Counted from the stretch's first letter, positions 37,001 through 45,986 are shown. The stretch: 64,000 nt of DNA from Pontibacter flavimaris (GCF_001907195.1 NZ_LVWA01000002.1:186001-250000), one strand, 5' to 3'. A program made the numbers and translations. The notes: generated by a model not told the origin, from the sequence alone.

Positions 37001-38989
37001 TTAGTTTGCCGCTATCTTCTTTAAGACGATCTGCTCGGCATGCTTGGCGATGATGCGGTTGTAGAGCTCCTTCAGCATGGCGTACTCCTCTGCGTAGAAC
37101 ACCGGCTTGTTGATGTTCAGCCTGCTCATTACCTGCAGCGTGTTGCCCTGCTGCTGCACCATGTACATAAAGCGGCCACCTTTCTCCGGCAGGGTCAGGG
37201 CTATACTTTGCGGTGCCTCCTCTACCTCATAACCTTCCGGTATGGTAAAGTTGCAGATATAGGTCTCGTCTATCGGGGTGCCAAAGTCTACCGGGTAAAG
37301 GCGTTCCTGCAGCTTAAAGGGATTCTCCTTCTCGCCACGGCCCAGCATCGGGTTCAGGTAGATGATGTCGTTGGAGCGGCCGCTGCCGTTCACGCTGATG
37401 CTGTAGGTGATATCCAGGGTGCTTTGCAGGTCGTTCAGGTTCTTGATCTCCGGGGTGAGGAGCTTGAAGTCGCCCACCTCCTTGGCCAGGCGCTCGATAT
37501 ACTTGCTCTCGCCCTCCTCCAGTATCGTCCGGCGCAGGCTTATGGCACCGTAGCCCCCGGCAGACTCGCGACCGGTGCCCACGATCTCGCCCTGCCCGTT
37601 CATGGTCAGGTTGGCGCTGATGAGCCGGGTATGGCTTGCGCCCGGCGTAAGGCTCACCCAGTGGCCCGCCCCTTTTTTGATCAGGCGCCCCTCTCCATTC
37701 AGGCAGCGGGCCGGCAGCACGCCCACCGTCACCAGCGGATCAGTGGCATCCAGCAGGTACTCTTTATCGCCCGCCTTCACCTGCGAAATCACATAGTTAA
37801 ACTTGCTTACCATCGGCGACATGGCCGTATTAATGCGTCCGTGGTTGCGCGTGCTTACCAGCACTGGAGAAGCGTCGAAACCGGCCTCCAGCAGCATGGA
37901 GGTTAACAGCAGGTTGATGTCGGCTGCGCTACCGGTGCGCTCGTCCCAGGCTTTGCGGATGGTGGTGCTGGCGTACACCCCGTAGTTGCCGTTCCATTTC
38001 ATGCGGTTCTTCACCAGGTCGAAAATGGCAGCCAATTGCTCCGGCTGGCTTTTATACTTACCCTGGATGGCGGCCAGCTCGTTCTTAAAGAAGCCGCTGC
38101 GGTTCAGCTGCACGCCAAACTTATCGGCCATCAGAAGGTCTGAGGTTACTTTCTGCCAGTCGCCGGTCATGGTGCGGGAGGCCTCGCCCGGGAAGTGCAC
38201 GCGCTGCAGCTCAAACTCTATTTTGGACTGGTAATCACGGATGGTGGTGATGTACTTCTCCTCCTTCAGGGCCGGCACATCCTTCATAATCCACACGTAG
38301 GCGTTATCGATCATGTCCGGCGAGGCCTTGGCAGAGCCGGTGGCAGCCTCCTTCAGGCGCTCGTTCTTGTAAAGGCTGTGGTACCCCTGCATCAGGAATT
38401 TGTAGTCGAAGTACCCCGGTATGCGGGCGCGGTACTCGCTCCAGGCCACCGGAATGCTGTGCTGGAACTCCCAGTCGCGGAGGGTGTAGATAAACTCGGA
38501 GTCGGAGGTAATGGTGTAGCTGATGTCGATCACCGATCCCTCCTTTACGTTAGGCATGGTGAACTTCTTGGTGTGCCTGTACTCCGTCGCCTGCTCGTCG
38601 AATATGCTTTTGCTCTCCAGCTTGTCCTTGGTAACCTTGCCGTTCTCCAGGTTGTAGGTAAATCCTTTTATAGAGCCTACCCGCTCCTTGGCCTGCCCTT
38701 GCTGGAAGTATGGCACCACCACATCGGCCCAGTCGTATCCGGACTTTTTGAAGATCTTGATGCGCATCTGGCGCTCGAACACCACCTTCAGCTCCCCGAT
38801 GTACTCGATACGGGTGAAGCCATAATCGGAAAGTATAACAGCGGCGGCGGAGGTGTCTTTGTCATAGACGCTCATCCTGAGCTCATCTTCGGATACCTTT
38901 CCGAACTTAACGGCCTGAGCGGCGGCCTGGTGGGAAAAACCGGCCACAACAAGGGCCAGTACAAATAGTTTTGTAAAATTTGCTTTCAT
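37001..38989 (-). CDS. DUF3857/transglutaminase-like exported protein, catalytic residues lost
   Basis: A 662-aa exported protein (start at 38989, MKANFTKLF; signal ending AAAQ). The DUF3857 region (about 55-240) and transglutaminase-like region (about 300-410) are recognisable. At the place of the nucleophile it reads TGSAADINLL, so the cysteine is Ala355, and the histidine position reads FNYVIS. LLDATDPLVTVG is kept. The fold is probably used for binding. It lies 93 bp upstream of the active-looking paralogue. Confidence 0.87.
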   Translation of the reverse strand: MKANFTKLFVLALVVAGFSHQAAAQAVKFGKVSEDELRMSVYDKDTSAAAVILSDYGFTRIEYIGELKVVFERQMRIKIFKKSGYDWADVVVPYFQQGQAKERVGSIKGFTYNLENGKVTKDKLESKSIFDEQATEYRHTKKFTMPNVKEGSVIDISYTITSDSEFIYTLRDWEFQHSIPVAWSEYRARIPGYFDYKFLMQGYHSLYKNERLKEAATGSAKASPDMIDNAYVWIMKDVPALKEEKYITTIRDYQSKIEFELQRVHFPGEASRTMTGDWQKVTSDLLMADKFGVQLNRSGFFKNELAAIQGKYKSQPEQLAAIFDLVKNRMKWNGNYGVYASTTIRKAWDERTGSAADINLLLTSMLLEAGFDASPVLVSTRNHGRINTAMSPMVSKFNYVISQVKAGDKEYLLDATDPLVTVGVLPARCLNGEGRLIKKGAGHWVSLTPGASHTRLISANLTMNGQGEIVGTGRESAGGYGAISLRRTILEEGESKYIERLAKEVGDFKLLTPEIKNLNDLQSTLDITYSISVNGSGRSNDIIYLNPMLGRGEKENPFKLQERLYPVDFGTPIDETYICNFTIPEGYEVEEAPQSIALTLPEKGGRFMYMVQQQGNTLQVMSRLNINKPVFYAEEYAMLKELYNRIIAKHAEQIVLKKIAAN

Positions 38990-39561
38990 AGGCAATTCTA
39001 AAGCGGTTAATAACTGTGATGTATGTACAATTTCAGGAGCAAGTAGAACTACAGGCAGGCGCTCATAACACTGATCTAATCAGCATCATACCATTGCGCT
39101 GCACCATAATTTTCCATAAAGAAAGCTATATTTTTATATATAGACAAAATGGCGAATGAATTTTTCAGGACAATTTTCACAATTGCTGTAGCGGAATGTT
39201 ACAAAACAGGATTAGCCGTCGCTGCGGCGTATTTCCCCCTTTCTGGCGCATTTCAGGAATTCCATAGAGGCCCCGCTCAGAACCATGAAGAAGCCTGTTT
39301 TATTTCTGCTGTGCCAGTCTTGTTATACTTTGGCGCTGAATCCCCCGATGCGCTCATAAGAGGCGCAGCCGCATCTGTTCATAGATCAGGAAAAGGGGCA
39401 GTTGCTAACCTCCAGCCGCGCTTGAGAATATCTACTATTCCTATTAGGCTGAGCGCCCGTGGGCGGAAGCGGGATTTCCCCGCTGTTTTGTAGGATAGTG
39501 GTGAATGGGAAGGTTGCCTCTGAAGGACGGTTTGGGGAGGTGAGGATCGGGAAACAAAAAA
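38990..39561. other. Gap without a supported gene
   Basis: This stretch holds the upstream region of the DUF3857 operon. A plus-strand frame of 114 codons at 39149-39493 has no recognisable protein features and is not called. An AT-rich segment near 39121-39148 could hold a promoter for the minus strand (TAGCTTTC with TTTG upstream, 16-bp spacing), but the spacing is short. Confidence 0.55.
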
Positions 39562-39602
39562 AGCCGTGCGGCAGCCCGGTGAAATAGGGCAGCCGCACGG
39601 CT
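39562..39602 (-). terminator. Terminator of the 122-aa gene
   Basis: An 11-bp stem AGCCGTGCGGC / GCCGCACGGCT extended inward by a GCCC / GGGC helix, with seven T residues following on the minus strand. It lies 23 bp after the stop codon of the gene at 39625. Confidence 0.88.
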
Positions 39603-39624
39603 TCGTGCGTTACAGGAAGTATGC

Positions 39625-39993
39625 TTACAGATACTCTGTGAAATTCTTTTTGTCGGACCAGAACTCCCGGCAGGCATCACGCTGCTCTTCTATAAACTGG
39701 GAGTTCTTCTTGAGGTCTTTCCAGTTACCGTAGCCCAGGCGCTCACACATCCTGAAAAAGCTGTCGCCCTGGTTCTTCTGCCCTTTTACCCGTACAAGCG
39801 AACTGAGCAGTGGGCGGCCCTCCCGATACTCCCGCTCCGAAATCTCGTCAATCACTTCGGTCAGCATCGATTTTTCGTGGGGGTTCTCGAGGTTCAGGCC
39901 GAGTTCCGCTTCGTAAATCAGGTTCTGGAAAGACATGAGGTGCGCTCGGCCGCGAGCTACTTGAATGAGTTTCTTTCGTACGCGTGAATTCAT
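39625..39993 (-). CDS. Conserved-looking protein of unknown function
   Basis: A 122-aa soluble protein, charged and mostly helical, with VARGRAHLMSFQNLIYEAEL near the N-terminus and GDSFFRMCERLGYGNWKDLK in the middle. It has no signal peptide. It stands alone with its own strong terminator. I do not recognise a characterised family and do not assign a function. Confidence 0.7.
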   Translation of the reverse strand: MNSRVRKKLIQVARGRAHLMSFQNLIYEAELGLNLENPHEKSMLTEVIDEISEREYREGRPLLSSLVRVKGQKNQGDSFFRMCERLGYGNWKDLKKNSQFIEEQRDACREFWSDKKNFTEYL

Positions 39994-40177
39994 CTGTGGG
40001 AAAATAAAACGGGGTTACGCAGGCAGCACTCCGGAGCGTCGTAAAAAACACCGGGGCTTGCTTTCTGCACTACTTTTAAACTGATATATATACCTATAAA
40101 CGCATAGAAGGCGAAAAAGGTTTCATAGTGAGTGCAATTTGATTCTCGCTTTAGTGCAAGAGAAGTTGTATAGCATG

Positions 40178-40960
40178 CTACGCCTGGCGTAGCTGCCGGG
40201 GCTGCTTCTCAGAGAGGTATTTCCAGTAACGCCGGGGAATGTGGCGCAGGTGCAGCTTCGGGTTCCTGCGTTCGGGTATGTTCACGTTATCAAAGTATAC
40301 CTGCCAGAGCTGCTGGTATACATCTTCCTCCGCGTCCTTGGCCTCTGCCGCCAGGGAAGTATGGCGCTGGTGCGGCGGCAACTCCAAGCTAATAAGCGAT
40401 ACCTGCTTCAGGTCGTAGTAGGCGCCGAAGCGGCGGCTGGTGTCGTAAATGGCCCAGCGCTGGTCGGCGTAGCGCTTTTCGAAATGGCGCACGATGAGCG
40501 GCAGCACATTGAAATCCGGGGAGATGACGGCAAAGTATAAACCGTCGGTTGTTTTCTGAAAACGCACAAAGGCCTCCATGCGGTGCTTCTCGCGGTGCAC
40601 CTGCTTGGCCGCCTGCTGCACCTGCAGCACGCAGGGCGCAGCAAAGTTGTCTTCTATACTTTGCCTGGAGCTAAAAACCAGCTTGATGTAGTCAAAGAGG
40701 ATTTGCTCGGAGCCGGGCTGCTCCCACAGGAAGGTATGGTAGAGCGCCTGCTGCGCGTTTATACTTAGCTTTTTCTGCAGCCCCTGCCACACCCTGCCGG
40801 CCTTCTCCTCATCCGTCACCACGGCAATATGCTCCCCGAACATGCTGGGCTGCGCCAGGTGCTCCTGCTGTATGCCGGTGGGCCAGGCCTTGCGCTCAAA
40901 CGCCTCGAACACCACCGTCAGCAGCCCCTCAAAAGTGCCATCGTAAGTATAGAAGTGCAT
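40178..40960 (-). CDS. TIGR03915 family putative DNA repair protein (DUF4130)
   Basis: A 260-aa protein beginning MHFYTYDGTFEGLLTVVFEA, the hallmark of TIGR03915. The DUF4130 region (about 85-250) has PDFNVLPLIVRHFEKRYADQ and the YYDLKQVSLI block. Such proteins are encoded beside the TIGR03916 radical SAM protein and are predicted to act with it in repair of damaged DNA, by a uracil-glycosylase-like or lyase-like activity that has not been shown. It is last in a three-gene operon. Confidence 0.88.
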   Translation of the reverse strand: MHFYTYDGTFEGLLTVVFEAFERKAWPTGIQQEHLAQPSMFGEHIAVVTDEEKAGRVWQGLQKKLSINAQQALYHTFLWEQPGSEQILFDYIKLVFSSRQSIEDNFAAPCVLQVQQAAKQVHREKHRMEAFVRFQKTTDGLYFAVISPDFNVLPLIVRHFEKRYADQRWAIYDTSRRFGAYYDLKQVSLISLELPPHQRHTSLAAEAKDAEEDVYQQLWQVYFDNVNIPERRNPKLHLRHIPRRYWKYLSEKQPRQLRQA

Positions 40961-40995
40961 GTGTAAGTATAAACTCAGCCTAAAAGCAGGCGGTG

Positions 40996-41202
40996 CTATT
41001 TGCCTGCCTTGCGGCTTTTGTCGCCAGTGTCGGCCTTGGCGCGTGCCGAGAGGCTCTGCAGCTGCGGCACCAGCATGTTCAGTTTGCAGTACAGCGATAC
41101 GCGGGCAACTTTCTGGTTCTTTCTCATGACTAATACGTTCTTCGGTTGGATTGATTTGGAAGTATAACTTGGTACAGATGATCTCTTTTTTCTTTCTCTC
41201 AT
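40996..41202 (-). CDS. Small basic protein inside the repair operon
   Basis: A 68-aa basic protein (many Lys/Arg, one Cys) between the TIGR03916 and TIGR03915 genes, 23 bp after one and 35 bp before the other. The start at 41202 follows a good AAAGGA ribosome site. An internal ATG at codon 26 (MRKNQKVARVSLYC) would give a 43-aa product and is a possible alternative. I recognise no family. The charge would suit nucleic-acid binding. Confidence 0.55.
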   Translation of the reverse strand: MRERKKRSSVPSYTSKSIQPKNVLVMRKNQKVARVSLYCKLNMLVPQLQSLSARAKADTGDKSRKAGK

Positions 41203-41225
41203 GCCGCTTCCTTTCCCTTCGTTTG

Positions 41226-42491
41226 TTAACCTACCTGCTTAAACAGGTCCAGCTGCTGGGTGAGCAGGGCGCTTCGCACCGAGCCGTCACCCAATAATAT
41301 CTTTCTGCGGATAAGCTCCGACGTATATTCCTGGCGCTGCAGGCTCTTGGTCTGGCAGGTGATAAAGTACTTCGCCCGCTTCAGCACCACACCCATCTGC
41401 CGCAGGTGCTCAAAGTGGAGCGGCGTAAACCGCCTGGCCGACACGATCTTCTGCGCGCTTTTCACCCCGATGCCCGGCACCCGCAGGATCAGCTCATAGT
41501 CTGCCGTGTTCACCTCCACCGGAAACGCGTGGCGATGGCGCAGCGCCCAGCCCAGCTTCGGGTCAATGTCCAGGTCCAGGTGCGGATGCTGCTCATCCAC
41601 GATCTCCCCGGCCTCAAAGCCATAGAAGCGCATTAGCCAGTCGGCCTGGTAAATGCGGTTTTCCCGGATAATGGGCGGCTCCGTGATGATCGGCAGGCGG
41701 TTGTCGCTGCTGATGGGCACGTAGCCGGAGTAGTACACGCGCTTCAGGCTGTAGTCCTTGTAGAGCTGGCTCGAGAGCTGCAGGATCTGGTGGTCGTTCT
41801 CGGCCGAGGCCCCCACGATCAGCTGCGTGCTCTGCCCTGCCGGCGCAAAACTCGGCGCGGATTTAAACAGCTTTTTCTCCTCCTTTGCCTGCACCAGCTG
41901 CTGTTTGATGTTGCCCATCGGCTCCAACACCTCCTTGTAGTTCTTCTCCGGCGCCAGCTGCTGCAGGCTCATCTCCGAGGGCAGCTCAATGTTCACGCTC
42001 AGCCTGTCGGCGTACAACCCCGCCTCCTTTATCAGTTCCTCGCTCGCGCCTGGTATCGTTTTCAGGTGGATGTAGCCGTTGAACCGGTGCTCCTGCCGCA
42101 GCTTTTTGGCCACCCGCACCAGCCGCTCCATTGTATAATCCGCATTCTTAAAGATGCCTGAACTCAGGAAAAGGCCCTCAATGTAGTTGCGGCGGTAAAA
42201 GTTGATCGTCAGGTCCACCACCTCCTGCACCGTGAAGGCGGCGCGCTTCACGTCGTTGCTTCTGCGGGTCACGCAGTAGGCACAGTCGTAAATGCAGTGG
42301 TTGGTCAGCAGTATCTTCAGCAATGACACACAGCGGCCGTCCTCGGTATAGCTGTGGCAGATGCCCATCCCTTCTGCGTTTCCCAAGCCCTTGCTCTCGT
42401 TCCTGCGCTTTCCGCCGCTCGAGGAGCAGGAAACATCATACTTGGCAGCATCTGCTAAAATTGTTAGCTTCTCTATCAATCTGTTTTCCAT
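41226..42491 (-). CDS. TIGR03916 family radical SAM protein, putative DNA modification/repair
   Basis: This 421-aa protein is started at the ATG at 42491; a TTG eight codons upstream is in frame. The radical SAM cluster motif is CIYDCAYC (C66, C70, C73), preceded by MGICHSYTEDGRCVSLLKIL. The C-terminal part has a helix-hairpin-helix element (LILRVPGIGVKSAQKIVSAR, about residues 335-355) that suggests DNA binding. It is the first gene of an operon with a small basic protein and the TIGR03915 protein. The chemistry is not established. Confidence 0.9.
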   Translation of the reverse strand: MENRLIEKLTILADAAKYDVSCSSSGGKRRNESKGLGNAEGMGICHSYTEDGRCVSLLKILLTNHCIYDCAYCVTRRSNDVKRAAFTVQEVVDLTINFYRRNYIEGLFLSSGIFKNADYTMERLVRVAKKLRQEHRFNGYIHLKTIPGASEELIKEAGLYADRLSVNIELPSEMSLQQLAPEKNYKEVLEPMGNIKQQLVQAKEEKKLFKSAPSFAPAGQSTQLIVGASAENDHQILQLSSQLYKDYSLKRVYYSGYVPISSDNRLPIITEPPIIRENRIYQADWLMRFYGFEAGEIVDEQHPHLDLDIDPKLGWALRHRHAFPVEVNTADYELILRVPGIGVKSAQKIVSARRFTPLHFEHLRQMGVVLKRAKYFITCQTKSLQRQEYTSELIRRKILLGDGSVRSALLTQQLDLFKQVG

Positions 42492-42568
42492 ACCGCTGTG
42501 CTTCTGTACTTTCAACGGGTTAAAGATACCAGCATCACCCCCACAAAACCAATTATATTAGCAATATT

Positions 42569-42589
42569 TTATCCACATACTTATCTACA
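42569..42589 (+). promoter_or_regulatory. Tandem DnaA-box-like sites
   Basis: TTATCCACA at 42569-42577 is a perfect DnaA box, and TTATCTACA at 42581-42589 differs by one base; they are 12 bp apart in the same orientation. They lie in an AT-rich intergenic stretch between divergent genes. Genes to the left are all minus from 32.5 kb and genes to the right are all plus to 51.5 kb. The site could belong to an origin, a DnaA-titration site or a DnaA-regulated promoter. dnaA is not in the window. Confidence 0.5.
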
Positions 42590-42725
42590 GGTGTTCATAA
42601 ACTAATTTTATTAGCACAGCAAAGTATAACGCAACCCTCCCGGATAAACCCGAACATGCCTGTATAGCTATTTTATAGGCTTTGCCGTTACTTGTGGCTA
42701 TAGAAAGCGTTATATTAGGAGGTTG

Positions 42726-42782
42726 ATGCAAACCGGACCATCACGCGCCTACGACTCATGCCTTACCTGCACCCTCCATTAA
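42726..42782 (+). CDS. Possible 18-codon leader ORF overlapping the Omp85-like gene
   Basis: A perfect AGGAGG lies at 42718-42723, three bases before an ATG at 42726. That frame codes 18 residues beginning MQTGPSRAYD and stops at 42782, overlapping the start of the 631-aa gene at 42758 in another frame. It may be a leader or coupling ORF. Spacing is short for a Shine-Dalgarno site, and such sites matter less in Bacteroidota. Confidence 0.3.
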   Translation: MQTGPSRAYDSCLTCTLH

Positions 42783-44653
42783 AACCGCTGCCGCTGGCAT
42801 GCCTGCTGTGCCTGCTGCTGCTCTGTGGCAGCGTGTGCCAGGCGCAGGTGCAGCCGCAGGATACCGTGCAGCAGCAGCTTTCGCCGCAGGATACCACCGC
42901 GCAGAACTTCAACGACCGCGTCATCCAAAACCTCAAGCAGATGTCGGAGCGCAAGACCATCATGGGCAAGCTGCTGAAGGCCCTGCTCGACTTTGACCGG
43001 AACGAGGAGGAAGTGTATGGCCTGGATGCCGAGCTGATCCAGAAAGAGTATGAGCTGCACAGCTATAAGATCGTCCGCAATATCGATATCCTGACACTGG
43101 ACCCCTTTGGCTATTCCGTGAACGACACTGCGCGGGTGCCCCGCAACTTCTTTGAGAAGGCCGGCAACTCGCTGCACATGAAGACGGGCCGGGGCGAGGT
43201 GCGCAACAAGCTGCTCTTCCGGAAGATGGAGCCCCTGGAGCCGCTGGCACTGGTGGAGTCGGAGCGATTGCTGCGCCAGACGCGCCACATCCTCGACGCC
43301 CGCATTATCGTGAACGAGGAAACCACCACCAACGACAGCGTGGATGTGTTCGTGATCACCCGCGACATCTTTAGTTTGGGCGGATCCGGCTCCTATACCC
43401 CCTCCTCCGGCAAGGGGCGCGTCACGCTCCGCGAGCTCAACTTTCTGGGCCAGGGCCACCAGATAGAGGGCACGTACAAGTTTAACCTGAACCGGCCCCG
43501 CCCCTGGGAAGTGGCCGGTTTTTACACGATAGAGAACATCGGCAGAACCTACATTACCGCCGATGTGGCGTACGTGGATGAGAACTACTACAAAGAGAAG
43601 AGCTTTTCCCTGCACCGCGATTTCTACTCGCTCAACACCAAGTATGCGGGCGCCGTGGGGGCCAGTTGGGTAGACGAGCGCATCCTGCTGCCCGCCCAGC
43701 CTGACGACTCCGTGGCCCGCTACGGCTTTGTGGGCTACACCCGGCAGGATGCCTGGCTGGGCCGCACCCTCAGGTTCAAGTCCTACAACCTGGGCTACGA
43801 GCCCCGTGGCCGCATTATACTTGGCGCCCGCGTCATCAACACCAACTATAACACCGCCCCCACCGATAACTTCCAGGACAACACCCTGATGCTGGCCAGC
43901 GTGGGCTACAGCATCAGGAAGTACTACAAAGACCGCTTTATCTTCGGCTTCGGCAGGACGGAAGATATACCGGTGGGCACGCTTTTCTCCGTTACGGGCG
44001 GCTACCAGGACGGGGACGTATGGGACAGGCGTTATTTTGGCTCCTCGCTCTCCTTTGCCCGGTACGGCACCAGCTTTGGCTACCTCTACAGCCGGGTGGG
44101 CTACGGCTCTTTTATCCGGGACGACCGCTGGGAGCAGGGGGTGCTGGACCTGGAGGCCATGTATATTACGCGGCTGGCCGAGTGGGGCAACTGGAAACTG
44201 CGCCACAAGCTGCTGGGCCGCGGCACTTTCGGCATCAACCGCTATCCCGAGGAGCTGCTGTCCATCAACAACGAAAGCGGCATCCGGGGCTTCCGCTCCG
44301 ATTTGGTGCGCGGCACACGCAGGGCCTCCTTCAACTACGAGGCCAACCTCTACACGCCGCTCTCGCTGCTGGGCTTCCGCCTGGCTACCTTTGTTTATGC
44401 CGATCTGGCCTGGCTCTCCTACGGCAACCAGAGCTCCCCCTTCAGCCAGAAGCCCTACAGCAGCTACGGCATTGGTTTCAGGCTCCGCAACGAGTTCACT
44501 TCTTTCAGCACCATACAGATTACGCTGGGCTACTACCCGCAGCTGCCGCCTAACGGCAACATGCGCGATTTCAGGCTGTATGAATCCTCAGCGCCCTTCT
44601 ACGACTTCCGTAACTTCCAGTTCGACCGCCCCGGCGTGGCCGAATTTTACTAG
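42758..44653 (+). CDS. Omp85/BamA-superfamily-like outer-membrane protein
   Basis: A 631-aa exported protein (signal ending VCQAQ). Residues about 100-210 have a POTRA-like unit (VESERLLRQTRHILDARIIV, then DSVDVFVITRD). The rest is amphipathic beta strands and holds IRGF near residue 508, the place of the conserved loop-6 RGF motif of Omp85 proteins. It probably inserts or translocates proteins or lipids at the outer membrane, or is a divergent relative with another role. It is divergent from the repair operon and followed by dps. Confidence 0.8.
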   Translation: MPYLHPPLKPLPLACLLCLLLLCGSVCQAQVQPQDTVQQQLSPQDTTAQNFNDRVIQNLKQMSERKTIMGKLLKALLDFDRNEEEVYGLDAELIQKEYELHSYKIVRNIDILTLDPFGYSVNDTARVPRNFFEKAGNSLHMKTGRGEVRNKLLFRKMEPLEPLALVESERLLRQTRHILDARIIVNEETTTNDSVDVFVITRDIFSLGGSGSYTPSSGKGRVTLRELNFLGQGHQIEGTYKFNLNRPRPWEVAGFYTIENIGRTYITADVAYVDENYYKEKSFSLHRDFYSLNTKYAGAVGASWVDERILLPAQPDDSVARYGFVGYTRQDAWLGRTLRFKSYNLGYEPRGRIILGARVINTNYNTAPTDNFQDNTLMLASVGYSIRKYYKDRFIFGFGRTEDIPVGTLFSVTGGYQDGDVWDRRYFGSSLSFARYGTSFGYLYSRVGYGSFIRDDRWEQGVLDLEAMYITRLAEWGNWKLRHKLLGRGTFGINRYPEELLSINNESGIRGFRSDLVRGTRRASFNYEANLYTPLSLLGFRLATFVYADLAWLSYGNQSSPFSQKPYSSYGIGFRLRNEFTSFSTIQITLGYYPQLPPNGNMRDFRLYESSAPFYDFRNFQFDRPGVAEFY

Positions 44654-44723
44654 CTTTTCGTATCCTTTTGGCGCTTTTGCAGGTTTATAGGGGTAATAAA
44701 CCCTAAACAGAACTTACGCAACT

Positions 44724-45326
44724 ATGAAAAAAGTCAGAGAGAAGAATGAATACGAAGGAAACCCGGTAGGCCTGTCGAAAGAAACGGCTACGGCCATGGC
44801 CAAAGAGCTGGACCGCCACCTGGCTTCCTTTATCGTGCTATACCACCAATACCACAAGCACCACTGGCTGGTGGAAGGCCCGCAGTTCCGCGACCTGCAC
44901 CTGTTCTTTGAGGAGCATTACAACGAGATACACGCGCAGTACGACGCCATTGCCGAGCGCCTGACCGTGATGGGTTACTGCCCTACCTGCCACCCGGCCA
45001 ACCAGCTAAAGATTGCTTACCTGGAGCATGAGGAGGAAGGCGAGTTCCGTATCCGTGAGATGCTGAACAAGGACATGGACGATGAGAAGACGATTGCCGT
45101 GGAGCTGCGCAAGTCAATTAAAAAGGCCTTTGATCTGGAGGATTTTGCCACCAAAGCACTACTGGAAGGCATCCTGCTGAAGACCGAGGACCGCTGCCAC
45201 CACATTGAGCACTTCCTGGGCGAGGACAGCCTTTCCATTGGCCTGATCGCCCTGCCAGGAGACATCATAGAGGATGGCGAGGTCGCCGAATCAAAGGCAA
45301 AGGCAAAGAGAAAGGCTAAGGCTTAA
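44724..45326 (+). CDS. dps: Dps-family ferritin-like DNA-protection protein
   Basis: A 200-aa Dps-like protein, a spherical 12-mer that oxidises and stores iron and shields DNA in starvation or peroxide stress. The ferroxidase signature is clear: HHWLVEGPQFRDLHLFFEEH, with His47, His59 and Glu63/64, and the following YDAIAERL (Asp74, Glu78). The C-terminus is a Lys/Ala tail (KAKAKRKAKA) longer than in E. coli Dps and suited to DNA binding. Cysteines C87 and C90 in GYCPTC are unusual in the fold and may bind metal. Confidence 0.93.
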   Translation: MKKVREKNEYEGNPVGLSKETATAMAKELDRHLASFIVLYHQYHKHHWLVEGPQFRDLHLFFEEHYNEIHAQYDAIAERLTVMGYCPTCHPANQLKIAYLEHEEEGEFRIREMLNKDMDDEKTIAVELRKSIKKAFDLEDFATKALLEGILLKTEDRCHHIEHFLGEDSLSIGLIALPGDIIEDGEVAESKAKAKRKAKA

Positions 45327-45340
45327 ACACGGCCTAGGCA

Positions 45341-45394
45341 AGTATAACGTATAACCCCCGGTGGCGAGAGCGGCCGGGGGTTATACGTTATACT
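45341..45394 (+). terminator. Hairpin with a 21-bp perfect stem after dps
   Basis: The arms 45341-45361 and 45374-45394 are exact reverse complements around a 12-nt loop. The stem includes GTATAACGTATAACCCCC and so carries an AAGTATA/TATACTT copy at each outer end. It lies 14 bp after the dps stop. No long T-run follows, so it could protect the 3' end of the mRNA rather than terminate. Confidence 0.8.
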
Positions 45395-45617
45395 TATACT
45401 TGCAGCCTTCACCCTGAAGCAAGTGATGGTAAACTTATGGCGCTGACTCCCTCTCTCCAATCCGTCTTAGGATCAGAGGAGGGATTTTTGCGTAGTATCG
45501 GGTCCAACCACCCCTGGCCCCTCCCCCGGAACAAGTCCGGGATCCGAGACTTAGCCAAGGAGGGGAATCTGTAAATACTTCTGCCAAAGTATAATTCTAT
45601 AGTTGCTGTTCTCGCGC

Positions 45618-45637
45618 GGACAGGTCGCGACCTGTCC
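45618..45637. repeat. 20-bp palindrome GGACAGGTCGCGACCTGTCC (copy 3)
   Basis: Identical to the palindrome at 11498-11517, including the CTCGCGC flank on the left. The variant at 32268-32287 has one changed base. Confidence 0.85.
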
Positions 45638-45746
45638 ATATAAGTATAAACTCACCCTAGCCCCTCCGAGAAGGGAGACCAGCAGTCGATTAACATCCCC
45701 CTGCCCCCTTCGAAGGGGGACTTTTGTTCCTACTCCATCAGCCGGT

Positions 45747-45986
45747 GCTATCGAACTGATACCCAGTCTTTGGGTTGAGCGCCTATGCGAGTTTTTCCGG
45801 TGACGAACGCTAGTGAGGCAGCCCGAGGCACGAGGGCAGGAAAAGCTCCCAGCGCGATGCCCGAAGGCGAGGCCTCCCGGCCTTGAGGGAGCCAAAGCTA
45901 GAGATGAAACGGTAGGCTTGTGGGAACTAGAGGATCAGCGGCAGCTAATAAGAATAGCTTGTTTCAAATAAAAGGAAGCGGCGGCT
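45747..45986 (+). repeat. 240-bp dispersed element, copy E (core type 1)
   Basis: Nearly the same as copy A for its whole length, including the core (GTTTTTCCGGTGACGAACGC, AGGCAGCCCGAGGCACGAGG). It differs by scattered substitutions near the right end. It is in plus orientation between dps and the cvfB-like gene, both on the plus strand. Confidence 0.85.

Noticed and set aside
39149..39493. 114-codon plus-strand frame in the gap before the DUF3857 operon
   Set aside because: No recognisable motif, no convincing ribosome site, and it overlaps the likely upstream region of the minus-strand operon.
42779..44206. 475-codon minus-strand frame opposite the Omp85-like gene
   Set aside because: No domain, biased composition, and entirely inside a coherent outer-membrane protein gene.
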